Shown here one piece after another: positions 14,580 through 21,700 of a stretch of DNA of 22,124 nt; the stretch's first letter is position 1; each line of letters opens with the position of its first letter. Source of the DNA: Campylobacteraceae bacterium (GTDB taxonomy: Bacteria; Campylobacterota; Campylobacteria; Campylobacterales; UBA6016); NCBI GenBank assembly GCA_022758985.1, contig JAEMQC010000076.1, positions 1-22,124 on the forward strand, read 5' to 3'. The translations under genes were made by a program, and so were the position numbers. The notes beneath the pieces were generated by a model. That model worked only from the letters and a program-made list of their open reading frames with translations. It ran no database searches and was not told the DNA's origin.

Positions 14580-16341
14580 AACGAAGCTCTTCGACGGCCT
14601 TTTTGGCCGTCTTGGCTTTCGCTTCTTCCAATCTATCCCCGATAACTATCGATACTCTTCTTGGCTTATAACTTGGCATAGGTTTTTTTGAAAAACGGCT
14701 CGTAAAAAGTCCGTCTATGTAAAACGGATACACATCGGCTCCGCTTTTTTGCGCCAAAAGCTCAAAACCTCTTTTAAACTCTCCGATATTGCCGTCTTTT
14801 GTCAGTTCGCCTTCCGGAAACAAGACTATGATGCCGCCTTGTCTTAAAATCAGGGCAGCTTTTGCGATGGAGTCTTTGGCGTTTTTGGAGTCGATGGGAA
14901 GCGCCCCGAAAAAGCTGAGAAATGGTTTGAAAATAGGCTTCTCATATATCTCTTTTTCCATCATAAAGTGTATTTTTTTATCGACCGCCATCTGTAAAAA
15001 AGCCCAATCTATGTAACTTGTGTGATTTCCGACCAAAATTTTTCCCTTATCGTCCGTCGGTAGCGCACCTATCCTTTTGAATCTATATTTGAGGCCGAAT
15101 AAAAATGCTATAAAAGCTTCTATGACCGGCTGAGGAAACACGGCCAAAGAGTATACGGCGGCCAAAAAAGCTATTATTGAACACAGCAGCAATATATTTT
15201 TTGCGTCAAAGCCGTGTATCGCCGCCGCAACTCCTGCTCCTAAAAATAGCAGCATAAGAATATTTTGAAGCAGATTTGACAAAGAGATGCCAGAGCCAAG
15301 GAGCTCTTTTTGGGTGCGCTCTTGTATGAGCGTATTCAAAGGAACCATAATAAAGCCTGCGGCAACTCCTATGCAAAAAAAGGAAAAGTAAATCTCTCCG
15401 CCAAGAAGCAATGCCAAAAAGAGCGAATATCCTATCATTCCGAAAAATACAAATGCTACTCTGTGCCTGGAGTTTTTGTAGTTTCCGGCAACAAAAGAGC
15501 CGACTATTATCCCTACGGCGCTTATCGCCATCGCCGCTTGCGTTGCTATGACGCTCGTTATCCCTAGCGTATCTTTTGCGAATGACGGAAAAGAGGCCAT
15601 GACGCTTTGGGATAAGGCAAAAAATAGCGACAACAAAATCATCGAAGGCAAAATGCCGCCGTTTGATAAAATCGTCCTATATTTTATTATCCTGCTTTGC
15701 GCTATCGTATTTTGAGTTTTGTATTCGGCGGCGGTTATCTTGGATAGAAGCAGATACTCAATAACGCTTAAAATCGTAAGTGAGATACCTATCGGCGTCA
15801 TGATTTTTGCGTATTCGTCCTTGTTGCCGTCAAAATTGAGGCTTAGCGCTTCGAAGGCTATTGAAAAAGCGAGAGTCGATAGCAGTATCGACACTATCGA
15901 TATGCTTTGCAGGGCGGAGTTTATTTTGGCAAGACCCGCCTCATCTTTTGAGAGCTCTTTTGCAAAGCCAAATTTTGCAGGCGAATAAAAAGCGGCTTGC
16001 GTACCGAGCGCCAACGTAGCAAAGAATGAAGCCCAGAAAAATCCGGCCGCGTAAAACATGGTTAGTATAACGCACAAAATGATGGCCGCTAGGGCCAGCG
16101 TTTTCATATTTTTTAGCTTGCTTCTTTTGTCGTTCATTTCGCCGGCCGGGATAAAAAAGAGCACGAACGGAAGTAGCATGAGTGCGTTGACTATTTGCGT
16201 CATAATAAGAAGCTCGGGGCCGCTCATCGTCTTAAAGATGATATTTTGTATCGTTATTTTATGACCCAAATCCACAAATGCGTTTATAAATGCCGCACTC
16301 AGGTAAAAACTCATATTTTTGTCAAAGAAGCCCTGTTTCAT
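14569..16341 (-). CDS. Fused LplT-like MFS transporter and PlsC-like acyltransferase
   Basis: The 590-aa inner-membrane protein has about 12 hydrophobic helices over residues 1-405, of the major facilitator type. These are followed by a glycerolipid acyltransferase domain at about 415-590. The catalytic HX4D motif is NHTSYID (His440, Asp445). The substrate-binding motif is FPEGELT (508-514), with the usual spacing. LplT-type MFS proteins flip lysophospholipids inward and the acyltransferase would re-acylate them, so one polypeptide could do both steps. The acyl-ACP synthetase domain of Aas-type proteins is absent. The stop overlaps the chemoreceptor by 11 nt. The start ATG is 45 bp from the divergent kinase gene. 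The substrate assignment is inference. Confidence 0.87.
   Translation of the reverse strand: MKQGFFDKNMSFYLSAAFINAFVDLGHKITIQNIIFKTMSGPELLIMTQIVNALMLLPFVLFFIPAGEMNDKRSKLKNMKTLALAAIILCVILTMFYAAGFFWASFFATLALGTQAAFYSPAKFGFAKELSKDEAGLAKINSALQSISIVSILLSTLAFSIAFEALSLNFDGNKDEYAKIMTPIGISLTILSVIEYLLLSKITAAEYKTQNTIAQSRIIKYRTILSNGGILPSMILLSLFFALSQSVMASFPSFAKDTLGITSVIATQAAMAISAVGIIVGSFVAGNYKNSRHRVAFVFFGMIGYSLFLALLLGGEIYFSFFCIGVAAGFIMVPLNTLIQERTQKELLGSGISLSNLLQNILMLLFLGAGVAAAIHGFDAKNILLLCSIIAFLAAVYSLAVFPQPVIEAFIAFLFGLKYRFKRIGALPTDDKGKILVGNHTSYIDWAFLQMAVDKKIHFMMEKEIYEKPIFKPFLSFFGALPIDSKNAKDSIAKAALILRQGGIIVLFPEGELTKDGNIGEFKRGFELLAQKSGADVYPFYIDGLFTSRFSKKPMPSYKPRRVSIVIGDRLEEAKAKTAKKAVEELRFKI
14593..14611 (+). 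terminator. Strong hairpin just past the chemoreceptor stop, inside the convergent gene
   Basis: GACGGCC and GGCCGTC form a perfect 7-bp GC-rich stem around five Ts, 13 nt after the chemoreceptor stop. A second small dyad, CGAAG-CT-CTTCG (14582-14593), lies immediately before it. No T run follows, so it is not a canonical intrinsic terminator, and the DNA also codes for the C-terminus of the opposite gene. Confidence 0.35.
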
Positions 16342-16386
16342 AATACTCTTTATGATAAATTTGAGATAAAATTTTACGGTAAATAT

Positions 16387-17778
16387 ATGGAAACTTCGAA
16401 GAAAATAATTATCCTATTTTGCATAGCAGCTATTTTGCCCTATTGTCTATTTTTTTTATTCTACGGTTTTAATATTCTGATGCTTCCTTTTATTATCATT
16501 GCGGTTTTAGGCGCTATTTTTTTGCCACTTTATTTTTTAAGAGAGGAGTTTTCGGCTTTTACCAAATTGACTAAATTTGCGAAAGAGCTGAAAGAGGGAA
16601 AATGGTCATCAAGGCTTGAACAGATAAATGCGGCAAGCTTTAACGCCGTGGCGGACGCTTTTAATATGGCGGCCGATAGGTTTGAGAAAAAACAAAATGA
16701 GCTTAGACAGGTGATAGACCTTGTTCCGGGTTTTATATATGCAAAAGACTTTGATGGCAATATCTTGCTTGCCAATAAGGCATTGGCCAGGTTTTTAGAG
16801 AGTGAGCCCAGCAAGATAGTGGGTAAAAACGAGGCATCGTTTGAGGGGCTTTCGTTTTTGCGAAATAGTCATTTCGAGAGTGAAGTGGCAGAAGATGGAT
16901 CACTCTGCTCTATAAGCGAAGAAGAGTGTCTTGTGACTGGCAAAAAGGCGATATATCTTGTTTTTAGAAGTCCTCTCACCGACAACGACGGCAATAGGCT
17001 CGGAATTTTGATTTTTGCGTATGATATTACGACGCTAAAAGAGATACAGCAAAACCTAGAGGTAATAAATACCTCTTTGGAGGCAAAGATAAAAGAGGAG
17101 GTCGCAAAAAATATTCAAAAAGATCAAGAGCTTATTAAAGAAAAAGAGAAGTTTATCAGAAATGCAGTACATGAAATCAACTCTGCACTCACGGTGATTA
17201 CGCTAAATGCGGAGTATCTAATAAAGGAATACGGGCAAAATAGGTCTACTTCGGCTATTTTGGGCGCCGCAAAGAGCCTCTCCAGCGCATACGGAGACCT
17301 TAGTTATTCGACGATAAAGGATTCCCCTACGTTTCAAACCGCAAGCAATGTAGATGCGAGCGAACTTGTTATGGAAAGAGTGGAGTTTTTTAGGGATATT
17401 GCTGGACTTAGCGATATTACGATAGTTAGCCAAATACAGCCTAATGCACTCTTTTTTATTAACAAAGCCAAACTAACACGACTTATAGACAACAACCTCT
17501 CAAATGCCATTAAATATTCGCATCCTCAAAAGACTATATTCGTAAAATTTTTTAGAGATGATAAAAAGTGGGTGCTAGAGTTTGAAAGTACTGGAAAGAA
17601 GATAGAGGACAAGGGGAAAATATTTGAGCTTTATACAAGGGAAGACGACATAAAAGGTGGACACGGCGTCGGACTCAGTATGGTAAAAGAGATTTGTAAC
17701 GAGTTTGGAGTAGATATAGAAGTAGAAACCGATGGTAATAAAAATATTTTTAGGTATCGTTTTAATAAAAATTGTTAA
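16387..17778 (+). CDS. PAS-containing sensor histidine kinase
   Basis: The 463-aa protein has two transmembrane helices (about 7-26 and 31-51) separated by a very short loop. A HAMP-like helix region (about 52-104), a PAS domain (about 105-218), a coiled coil (about 218-255), the phospho-acceptor helix and an ATPase domain follow. His262 lies in HEINSALTVI; the usual Thr-Pro after HEI-x is Ser-Ala. The N box is LIDNNLSNAIKYS and the G2 box is GGHGVGLS (424-431). The G1 box reads FESTGKKI, without the usual Asp. I chose the ATG at 16387. The longer frame back to 16195 runs through the opposite gene and gives no recognisable sequence. With almost no periplasmic part, the PAS domain is the likely sensor. 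The regulator gene follows 9 nt later. Confidence 0.9.
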   Translation: METSKKIIILFCIAAILPYCLFFLFYGFNILMLPFIIIAVLGAIFLPLYFLREEFSAFTKLTKFAKELKEGKWSSRLEQINAASFNAVADAFNMAADRFEKKQNELRQVIDLVPGFIYAKDFDGNILLANKALARFLESEPSKIVGKNEASFEGLSFLRNSHFESEVAEDGSLCSISEEECLVTGKKAIYLVFRSPLTDNDGNRLGILIFAYDITTLKEIQQNLEVINTSLEAKIKEEVAKNIQKDQELIKEKEKFIRNAVHEINSALTVITLNAEYLIKEYGQNRSTSAILGAAKSLSSAYGDLSYSTIKDSPTFQTASNVDASELVMERVEFFRDIAGLSDITIVSQIQPNALFFINKAKLTRLIDNNLSNAIKYSHPQKTIFVKFFRDDKKWVLEFESTGKKIEDKGKIFELYTREDDIKGGHGVGLSMVKEICNEFGVDIEVETDGNKNIFRYRFNKNC

Positions 17779-17787
17779 AATAGTGTT

Positions 17788-18432
17788 ATGAAAATAATAT
17801 TGGTTGAAGATGAGTATCCGATAGCGCAAGCTATCAAACGATATTTAGAGGACATAGGTCATATAGTAGACACTTTTTTTGACGGTGCAGAGGCTATTGA
17901 CGTGTTCGAAAGCGGTGCAAAATATGACGCTTTTATAGTGGATATAAATCTGCCAGGCGCTAACGGACTAGAACTACTGGCAAAAGTCAAAAGTAGTTCT
18001 GAAGAGCTCCCGGTAATTATAATAAGCGCCGATAGCGATATCGAAACTATAGATAAGGCTTATCAGCTCGGTACCGAGGATTACCTCAAGAAGCCTTTCC
18101 ATATAAAAGAGCTCGCCATAAAGCTTGAGAAAATATCTAAAAACTCTAATCTCAAAATATCTTTCGGCGACGGATTTGTGTATGATATGGTGGTGAGGAC
18201 TCTCTATAAAGACGGCGAAGAGATGGAGCTAACCAAAAAAGAGCTTCTGTTTTTGGAGCTACTGCTTCAAAATAGAGGCAAAATAGTCACAAACGACCAT
18301 ATTCAAAACGTTGTTTACGAGTATAACTATATGAGTGATTTGGCTCTTAGAACGCTAGTTAAAAGAGTAAGGCTGAAAGTAGGAAAAGAGCTTATCCAAA
18401 ACGTATCAGGTCTAGGATATAAGATAGAGTAG
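17788..18432 (+). CDS. OmpR/PhoB-family response regulator
   Basis: The 214-aa protein has a receiver domain (1-about 115) with the acidic pair Glu7-Asp8, phospho-acceptor Asp52 in FIVDINLPG, Ser80 in IIISADSD and Lys102 in YLKKPF. A winged-helix DNA-binding domain follows (about 120-214; LTKKELLFLELLLQNRG, then RTLVKRVRLKVG and VSGLGYKIE). All phosphotransfer residues are present. It starts 9 nt after the kinase stop and is its likely partner. The operon ends in an intrinsic terminator. Its targets are unknown; the divergent transporter-acyltransferase gene is a natural candidate by proximity only. Confidence 0.95.
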   Translation: MKIILVEDEYPIAQAIKRYLEDIGHIVDTFFDGAEAIDVFESGAKYDAFIVDINLPGANGLELLAKVKSSSEELPVIIISADSDIETIDKAYQLGTEDYLKKPFHIKELAIKLEKISKNSNLKISFGDGFVYDMVVRTLYKDGEEMELTKKELLFLELLLQNRGKIVTNDHIQNVVYEYNYMSDLALRTLVKRVRLKVGKELIQNVSGLGYKIE

Positions 18433-18461
18433 AAGAGGGCCGTAAACCCTCTTGTTTTTTT
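18433..18461 (+). terminator. Intrinsic terminator of the kinase-regulator operon
   Basis: The AAGAGGG/CCCTCTT stem (7 bp, 7-nt loop) starts directly at the regulator stop and is followed by G and seven Ts. The T run overlaps the stop codon of the convergent superoxide reductase gene, so the two genes meet with no spare sequence. Confidence 0.88.
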
Positions 18462-18846
18462 ATTCCGCCACGCTTACTTCTACGGGATCGCTTTCCCATA
18501 GGCCGTGTTTTGTACAGTAGCTCATAGCGGTTAGTTTCATTTTTGACTTTTGTGGGATTATCGTGAAAGTAACTTCCGCATTTGCAGGCGCGCTTCCTTG
18601 TGCCCCCGGCGTATAAGTCACTTGTCCAAGCAGCGTATCGCCGTCGAATAGTTGGATATATGCTATATAGTGGTCGAAATCATCCGGGTGTTTGTATTCG
18701 TTGCCCATTTGGACTCTAACCGCAAACTTCTCGCCTTTTTTTGCTTCGTTTGCACAGTGTACAAATGGCGAGTGTCTATCTATATAATCTTTTTTAGCCT
18801 CTTTATCTACCGTGCTTATATCTACATATCTATTTACTGTCGGCAT
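18460..18846 (-). CDS. Class II superoxide reductase (neelaredoxin-like)
   Basis: The 128-aa cytoplasmic protein reduces superoxide to hydrogen peroxide at a mononuclear iron centre. The expected Fe ligands are His25 (DRHSPF), His53 (KHPDD), His59 (DHYIAY), Cys111 and His114 (SYCTKHGLW). The N-terminal rubredoxin-like FeS4 domain of class I enzymes is absent, which makes it class II. The usual Glu-Lys-His near the N-terminus reads Asp-Arg-His (23-25), so the flexible Glu ligand and the catalytic Lys are conservatively replaced. The start ATG has a near-perfect ribosome site (AGGAGGG). A palindrome lies about 53-77 nt upstream. Its role fits a microaerophile or anaerobe facing oxygen. Electron donors such as rubredoxin are not in the window. 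Confidence 0.93.
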   Translation of the reverse strand: MPTVNRYVDISTVDKEAKKDYIDRHSPFVHCANEAKKGEKFAVRVQMGNEYKHPDDFDHYIAYIQLFDGDTLLGQVTYTPGAQGSAPANAEVTFTIIPQKSKMKLTAMSYCTKHGLWESDPVEVSVAE

Positions 18847-18898
18847 GCAACCCTCCTAAGTGTTTTTTGTTAGTATCTAAACAATCAGATTTTAACCC

Positions 18899-18923
18899 AA
18901 ATAAGATAAATATAATCTTATTT
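18899..18923. promoter_or_regulatory. Palindromic operator candidate upstream of superoxide reductase
   Basis: AAATAAGAT and ATCTTATTT form a perfect 9-bp inverted repeat with a 7-bp AT-rich centre. The repeat lies 53-77 nt upstream of the superoxide reductase ATG. A possible -10 box on the minus strand (TTAAAAT, 18890-18896) is right next to it, so the site would cover the -35/spacer zone. The shape and AT-rich content resemble Fur/PerR-family boxes, which would suit a superoxide gene, but the match is by eye only. Confidence 0.5.
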
Positions 18924-18939
18924 ATAAAAAAACCAATAT

Positions 18940-18999
18940 AGACGAGATTGAGGGGAAAATCGCAATCGGGGCTTCGCCAATTAAGGTCGTCTCTTTTTG
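18940..18999. other. Dyad-rich intergenic segment, possible structured RNA or repeat
   Basis: Between superoxide reductase and truD, AGACGA (18940-18945) pairs with TCGTCT (18987-18992). They enclose GATTG/CAATC (18946-18950 with 18963-18967) and GGC-TTC-GCC (18970-18978). On the plus strand the outer stem is followed by CTTTTT. On the minus strand a T7 run lies 8 nt beyond. The segment is more GC-rich than the flanking intergenic DNA. It could be a small RNA, a dispersed intergenic repeat or the relic of a gene. A minus-strand frame crosses it (19084-18830), but it overlaps both neighbouring genes and is not convincing. Confidence 0.35.
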
Positions 19000-19061
19000 G
19001 CTCGTGATTATGTTTATGATGGTAAGCATAGCAATTGTTTAGCGCAATATTCGCAAAACTT

Positions 19062-20195
19062 CTACTCGTCAAAAAAATCATCACCTCCGTTTCCTTTTAG
19101 CTCTGCGCCGACTATTTCTTCAAGAAGGGATGTGGCATATGAGCCTTTGGGAAGTGCAAACCTTATTTTTGCATGAGCCTCCTCTTCATCATACTCTATT
19201 TCGCATTCGCTTGGAAATATCCATGCGTATCTTCTATCGCCCAGAGCCTTTACTTTTTCGTCTATAAAACACTTCTCTATCTCAAACGCATCCGCACTTG
19301 AAACTCTATTTTTTTCGCCGCAAAGAAGCCCGGTCGGAGATATCTGTTTTTGGCCAAATCTGACGGCTTCTTCGTTTGCGTTTTCGGCGGTAAATAATTT
19401 TCCGTGCGGATAGTGGCACATCGCCTCGCCGTTAAAGAGCTTAAAAAATTGCGTCTGTTTTTTGAGCTCCAGCGCAATTTTCGAATCAAGCGATATATTT
19501 TTGGATACAAAATGCATCTTTATTGCTTGTTTCAACTCTTTTTTATCGAAACTCTCTATTAGCCTTGACGCATTGATTCTAAAATCAAGCCACTCGTTGA
19601 ACAGGTAGCTCTGATATGCGCTAATAAAAAAGCGTTTTAGATTTTGATTTCTCTCTTTTTTTGTGCCGTATACTATCTCTCGGCCGAGCTCATGATTTTT
19701 GCCATCCTTGCCAAATCTTTGGTATCCGAAATAGTTTGGCATTCCCTCGTTCGATATTTTTGAAAGGGCGTTTTTTAGTTTTGCAAAATCGGACGGCATT
19801 ATCTTTTTGAGCCTGATAAAAAACCTATTCCCGGCTAGATGCCCCAGCTTTATTTTGTTTTTATGTCTAGTAACGTTCAGAATTTTTATATTCGGATGAG
19901 CAATATCTTTTATGGTGTTTTCAAAGTTTCTCGGTAGCGATATATGCTGTATCGTCATACCGTCCTTGTCTTTTAGACCGGCATATCCGATATCTCTTAG
20001 TTTGACGCCTATGTTTGATGAAACGACGTTTAGCATCTCCCAGGTGGTTAGGTCTTTTTTTCTTACCGTTGCTATTGTGTGTTCGCCGTCGCCGCTAAAC
20101 TCGTACAGAGGGAGTTCCTCGACGGTAAAATCTTTCGAGTTTTTTGTAAAAACGAAATTTACTGGCGAATGGGTTAGGAATCTGCTTCTTTTCAC
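19062..20195 (-). CDS. truD: tRNA pseudouridine synthase D (U13)
   Basis: The 377-aa protein isomerises uridine 13 of certain tRNAs, notably tRNA-Glu, to pseudouridine. The catalytic Asp76 is in GYAGLKDKDGMTIQ. Other TruD features are RFFIRLKKI, the NYFGYQRFG motif, and the C-terminal LPKGSYATSLLEEIVG. The length fits Campylobacterota TruD. The start is GTG (GTG AAA AGA). Only a weak purine stretch precedes it, but the residues that follow (HSPVNFVFTKNSKDFTVEE) match the family N-terminus. It is divergent from the Crp/Fnr-type regulator, with about 60 bp between them. Confidence 0.95.
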   Translation of the reverse strand: MKRSRFLTHSPVNFVFTKNSKDFTVEELPLYEFSGDGEHTIATVRKKDLTTWEMLNVVSSNIGVKLRDIGYAGLKDKDGMTIQHISLPRNFENTIKDIAHPNIKILNVTRHKNKIKLGHLAGNRFFIRLKKIMPSDFAKLKNALSKISNEGMPNYFGYQRFGKDGKNHELGREIVYGTKKERNQNLKRFFISAYQSYLFNEWLDFRINASRLIESFDKKELKQAIKMHFVSKNISLDSKIALELKKQTQFFKLFNGEAMCHYPHGKLFTAENANEEAVRFGQKQISPTGLLCGEKNRVSSADAFEIEKCFIDEKVKALGDRRYAWIFPSECEIEYDEEEAHAKIRFALPKGSYATSLLEEIVGAELKGNGGDDFFDE

Positions 20196-20211
20196 TATTT
20201 TTCTTTTATGT

Positions 20212-20217
20212 TAGAAT
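20212..20217 (+). promoter_or_regulatory. Candidate -10 box of the Crp/Fnr-type regulator
   Basis: TAGAAT follows T-rich sequence (TTTTTCTTTTATGT) and lies 38 nt before the ATG at 20256. There is no convincing -35 box. Confidence 0.35.
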
Positions 20218-20255
20218 AAAAATATTTGCTAATTGTAACATCAAAAGGGTTTGTG

Positions 20256-20885
20256 ATGAATCTTAGAAATTGCGGTATGTTTGAAGAGCTGGGCGATAAT
20301 GAAATAAAAGAGTTGCAGGAGTTCTCTTTTGAGAACTCTTTTAAAGCCGGGGATACTATATTTATGGAAGGGGAGAGCTCAAAATATCTACATATCCTGC
20401 TGGAGGGTAGCGTAGAGCTTGTAAAGGCGAACTTTAAATTCGGAGAGTACCACCTTCATTTTATCGACGCTCCGTCGATGATAGCGGAGTTGCCCACGTT
20501 TGATGGGATTGCGTTTCCTGCCACTTGCAGGGCGACTAGTGATGTAAGAATTGTAAAAATAGAGTTTGATATATTTAAAACAAAAATGCTCTCTCGCCAA
20601 AACATATCGTATAGCTTCATTAAGTCGCTGCTTCAAAAAATAAAAATATTGGAAGGTTTTATACAAAAAGAGCTTTGTCTTAGCGCCGAAGAGAAGATTA
20701 TTTCGATGCTTGCGGATACACCCGCTATTTTTGAGCATAAAAAACATGTTGATATAGCTAAGATACTAAATGTAACACCGGAGACGCTATCTAGGACGCT
20801 TAGAAGGTTGAAAGAGCAGGGGGTTGTCGAGTTTGACGGTAGGAAAGTCTATCTTTTGAATGCCAAGGGGTTAAAACCCTCTTAG
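20256..20885 (+). CDS. Crp/Fnr-family transcription regulator
   Basis: The 209-aa protein has a cyclic-nucleotide-type beta-roll sensor domain (about 5-115; FKAGDTIFMEGESSKYLHIL), a dimer helix (about 118-145) and a C-terminal winged helix. The recognition helix is TPETLSRTLRRLKEQG. The ETLSR sequence has the Glu-x-x-Ser-Arg arrangement that reads TTGAT half-sites in Fnr-type proteins. Only three Cys are present (Cys6 and two scattered), so an Fnr-type iron-sulfur cluster is unlikely. The cAMP phosphate-binding Gly-Glu and Arg residues are also absent. I chose the ATG at 20256, 6 nt after AAAAGGG. Its stop overlaps the stop of the convergent Rieske gene, which makes the sulfide/Rieske operon a possible target. 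Confidence 0.92.
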   Translation: MNLRNCGMFEELGDNEIKELQEFSFENSFKAGDTIFMEGESSKYLHILLEGSVELVKANFKFGEYHLHFIDAPSMIAELPTFDGIAFPATCRATSDVRIVKIEFDIFKTKMLSRQNISYSFIKSLLQKIKILEGFIQKELCLSAEEKIISMLADTPAIFEHKKHVDIAKILNVTPETLSRTLRRLKEQGVVEFDGRKVYLLNAKGLKPS

Positions 20886-21598
20886 CATTTGATTACGTTT
20901 GCGGAGTATTTTTCTAGTCTAATAACGGTCGCTTTTTCAACCTCCGCTTTTGCGTTCGCAGACGAGCCGTACTCTTTTCTTAGCTCTTGTTTGTTTAGGT
21001 CGAAAAACTCAGTATACTGAGTTTTCCCGGCAACGCCTACTGCGTATATCTCTTTTTTTGCCTCATTCGCCTCTAGTACTATCATCGCCATATGATTTTC
21101 CGCAGGACCGTCTACTTTTTTACCGCAAATTTTCGGATCAAAAACCGATAGATGCGCACAGCATTTGATTAGTTGCACACCCTGCATACATCCAGGGTCT
21201 TTTTTGCCATAGTAGTTGACTACGGTAAACTCTTTTGTCGGATATGACCATTGGTGTGGGCATATTGCGCTGTATGCTACTAGGTTTTTACCATTGCCTA
21301 TCCCACCAGGAGCTTTATATTTTCCGCCTTCGCTTGTTTCATAATCCATCGGTTTTACCGGGAGATCCAGCAAAAGAAGGAAGTTTGGAGTGGCCGCATA
21401 AGGATAGTTAAATATAAAAGGCGCATCCGGCGCTATGGTATCAAACCAGATCGGTTTGCCGTTAGCATCTGTCAAAAGTGCTTTTTTATACATCGTAACC
21501 GGCAAGTTTGCGGCTCTCGCATCATTTAGAAAAACAACCCCGCTCGCAACTATCGCGGTAGACACGGCGCAAGTCTTTAGAAAATCTCTTCTTTCCAA
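20882..21598 (-). CDS. Tat-exported Rieske [2Fe-2S] protein
   Basis: The 238-aa protein begins with a twin-arginine signal (MERRDFLK, hydrophobic stretch about 9-24, likely cleavage after ARA at 27-29). It should therefore be folded with its cluster before export to the periplasm. The cluster ligands are Cys113 and His115 in ICPHQWS, and Cys146 and His149 in KCCAHLS. The classical disulfide pair of bc1-type Rieske proteins is not in the standard place. The start is TTG with GGAG 9 nt upstream, and the twin-arginine motif begins at once, which supports it. It lies downstream of a flavocytochrome c-type flavoprotein on the same strand, so it probably carries electrons in the same periplasmic pathway. 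The stop overlaps that of the convergent regulator. Confidence 0.9.
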   Translation of the reverse strand: MERRDFLKTCAVSTAIVASGVVFLNDARAANLPVTMYKKALLTDANGKPIWFDTIAPDAPFIFNYPYAATPNFLLLLDLPVKPMDYETSEGGKYKAPGGIGNGKNLVAYSAICPHQWSYPTKEFTVVNYYGKKDPGCMQGVQLIKCCAHLSVFDPKICGKKVDGPAENHMAMIVLEANEAKKEIYAVGVAGKTQYTEFFDLNKQELRKEYGSSANAKAEVEKATVIRLEKYSANVIKC

Positions 21599-21670
21599 AA
21601 TTTATAACTCCTATCTCAAAAATTGACTTTTTTAAATAAAACTTATTTTACACAAAAAAGCCAAATATTG

Positions 21671-21693
21671 AAGAGAGGGTTGCCCCCTCTCTT
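21671..21693. terminator. Strong hairpin between flavoprotein and Rieske genes
   Basis: AAGAGAGGG and CCCTCTCTT form a perfect 9-bp stem with a 5-nt loop, beginning 7 nt after the flavoprotein stop. On the plus strand it is followed by GATTTTTTT, but no plus-strand gene ends nearby. On the minus strand, the direction of the operon, the T run comes only after CAATATTTGGC. It may act as a partial terminator or an RNA-stability hairpin that sets the flavoprotein to Rieske ratio. Confidence 0.55.
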
Positions 21694-21700
21694 GATTTTT

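Noticed and set aside
16195..16386. 64-codon N-terminal extension of the histidine kinase
   Set aside because: It lies antisense to the start of the transporter gene, has no ribosome site, and the kinase transmembrane region begins right after the ATG at 16387.
18460..18846. SoxZ-like or cupredoxin identity for the 128-aa protein
   Set aside because: Its beta-rich look suggested this at first, but the His25/His53/His59/Cys111/His114 pattern is that of superoxide reductase.
18830..19084. 84-codon minus-strand frame across the superoxide reductase/truD gap
   Set aside because: It overlaps the superoxide reductase start and the truD end, has no ribosome site and shows no recognisable domain. 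The DNA is better treated as intergenic, though a repeat-borne relic is possible.
20233..20244. TTGTA-AC-ATCAA upstream of the Crp/Fnr-type gene as an Fnr box
   Set aside because: Fnr-type boxes have four bases between the half-sites (TTGAT-N4-ATCAA). Here there are two and one half-site is imperfect, and it would lie downstream of the likely -10 box.
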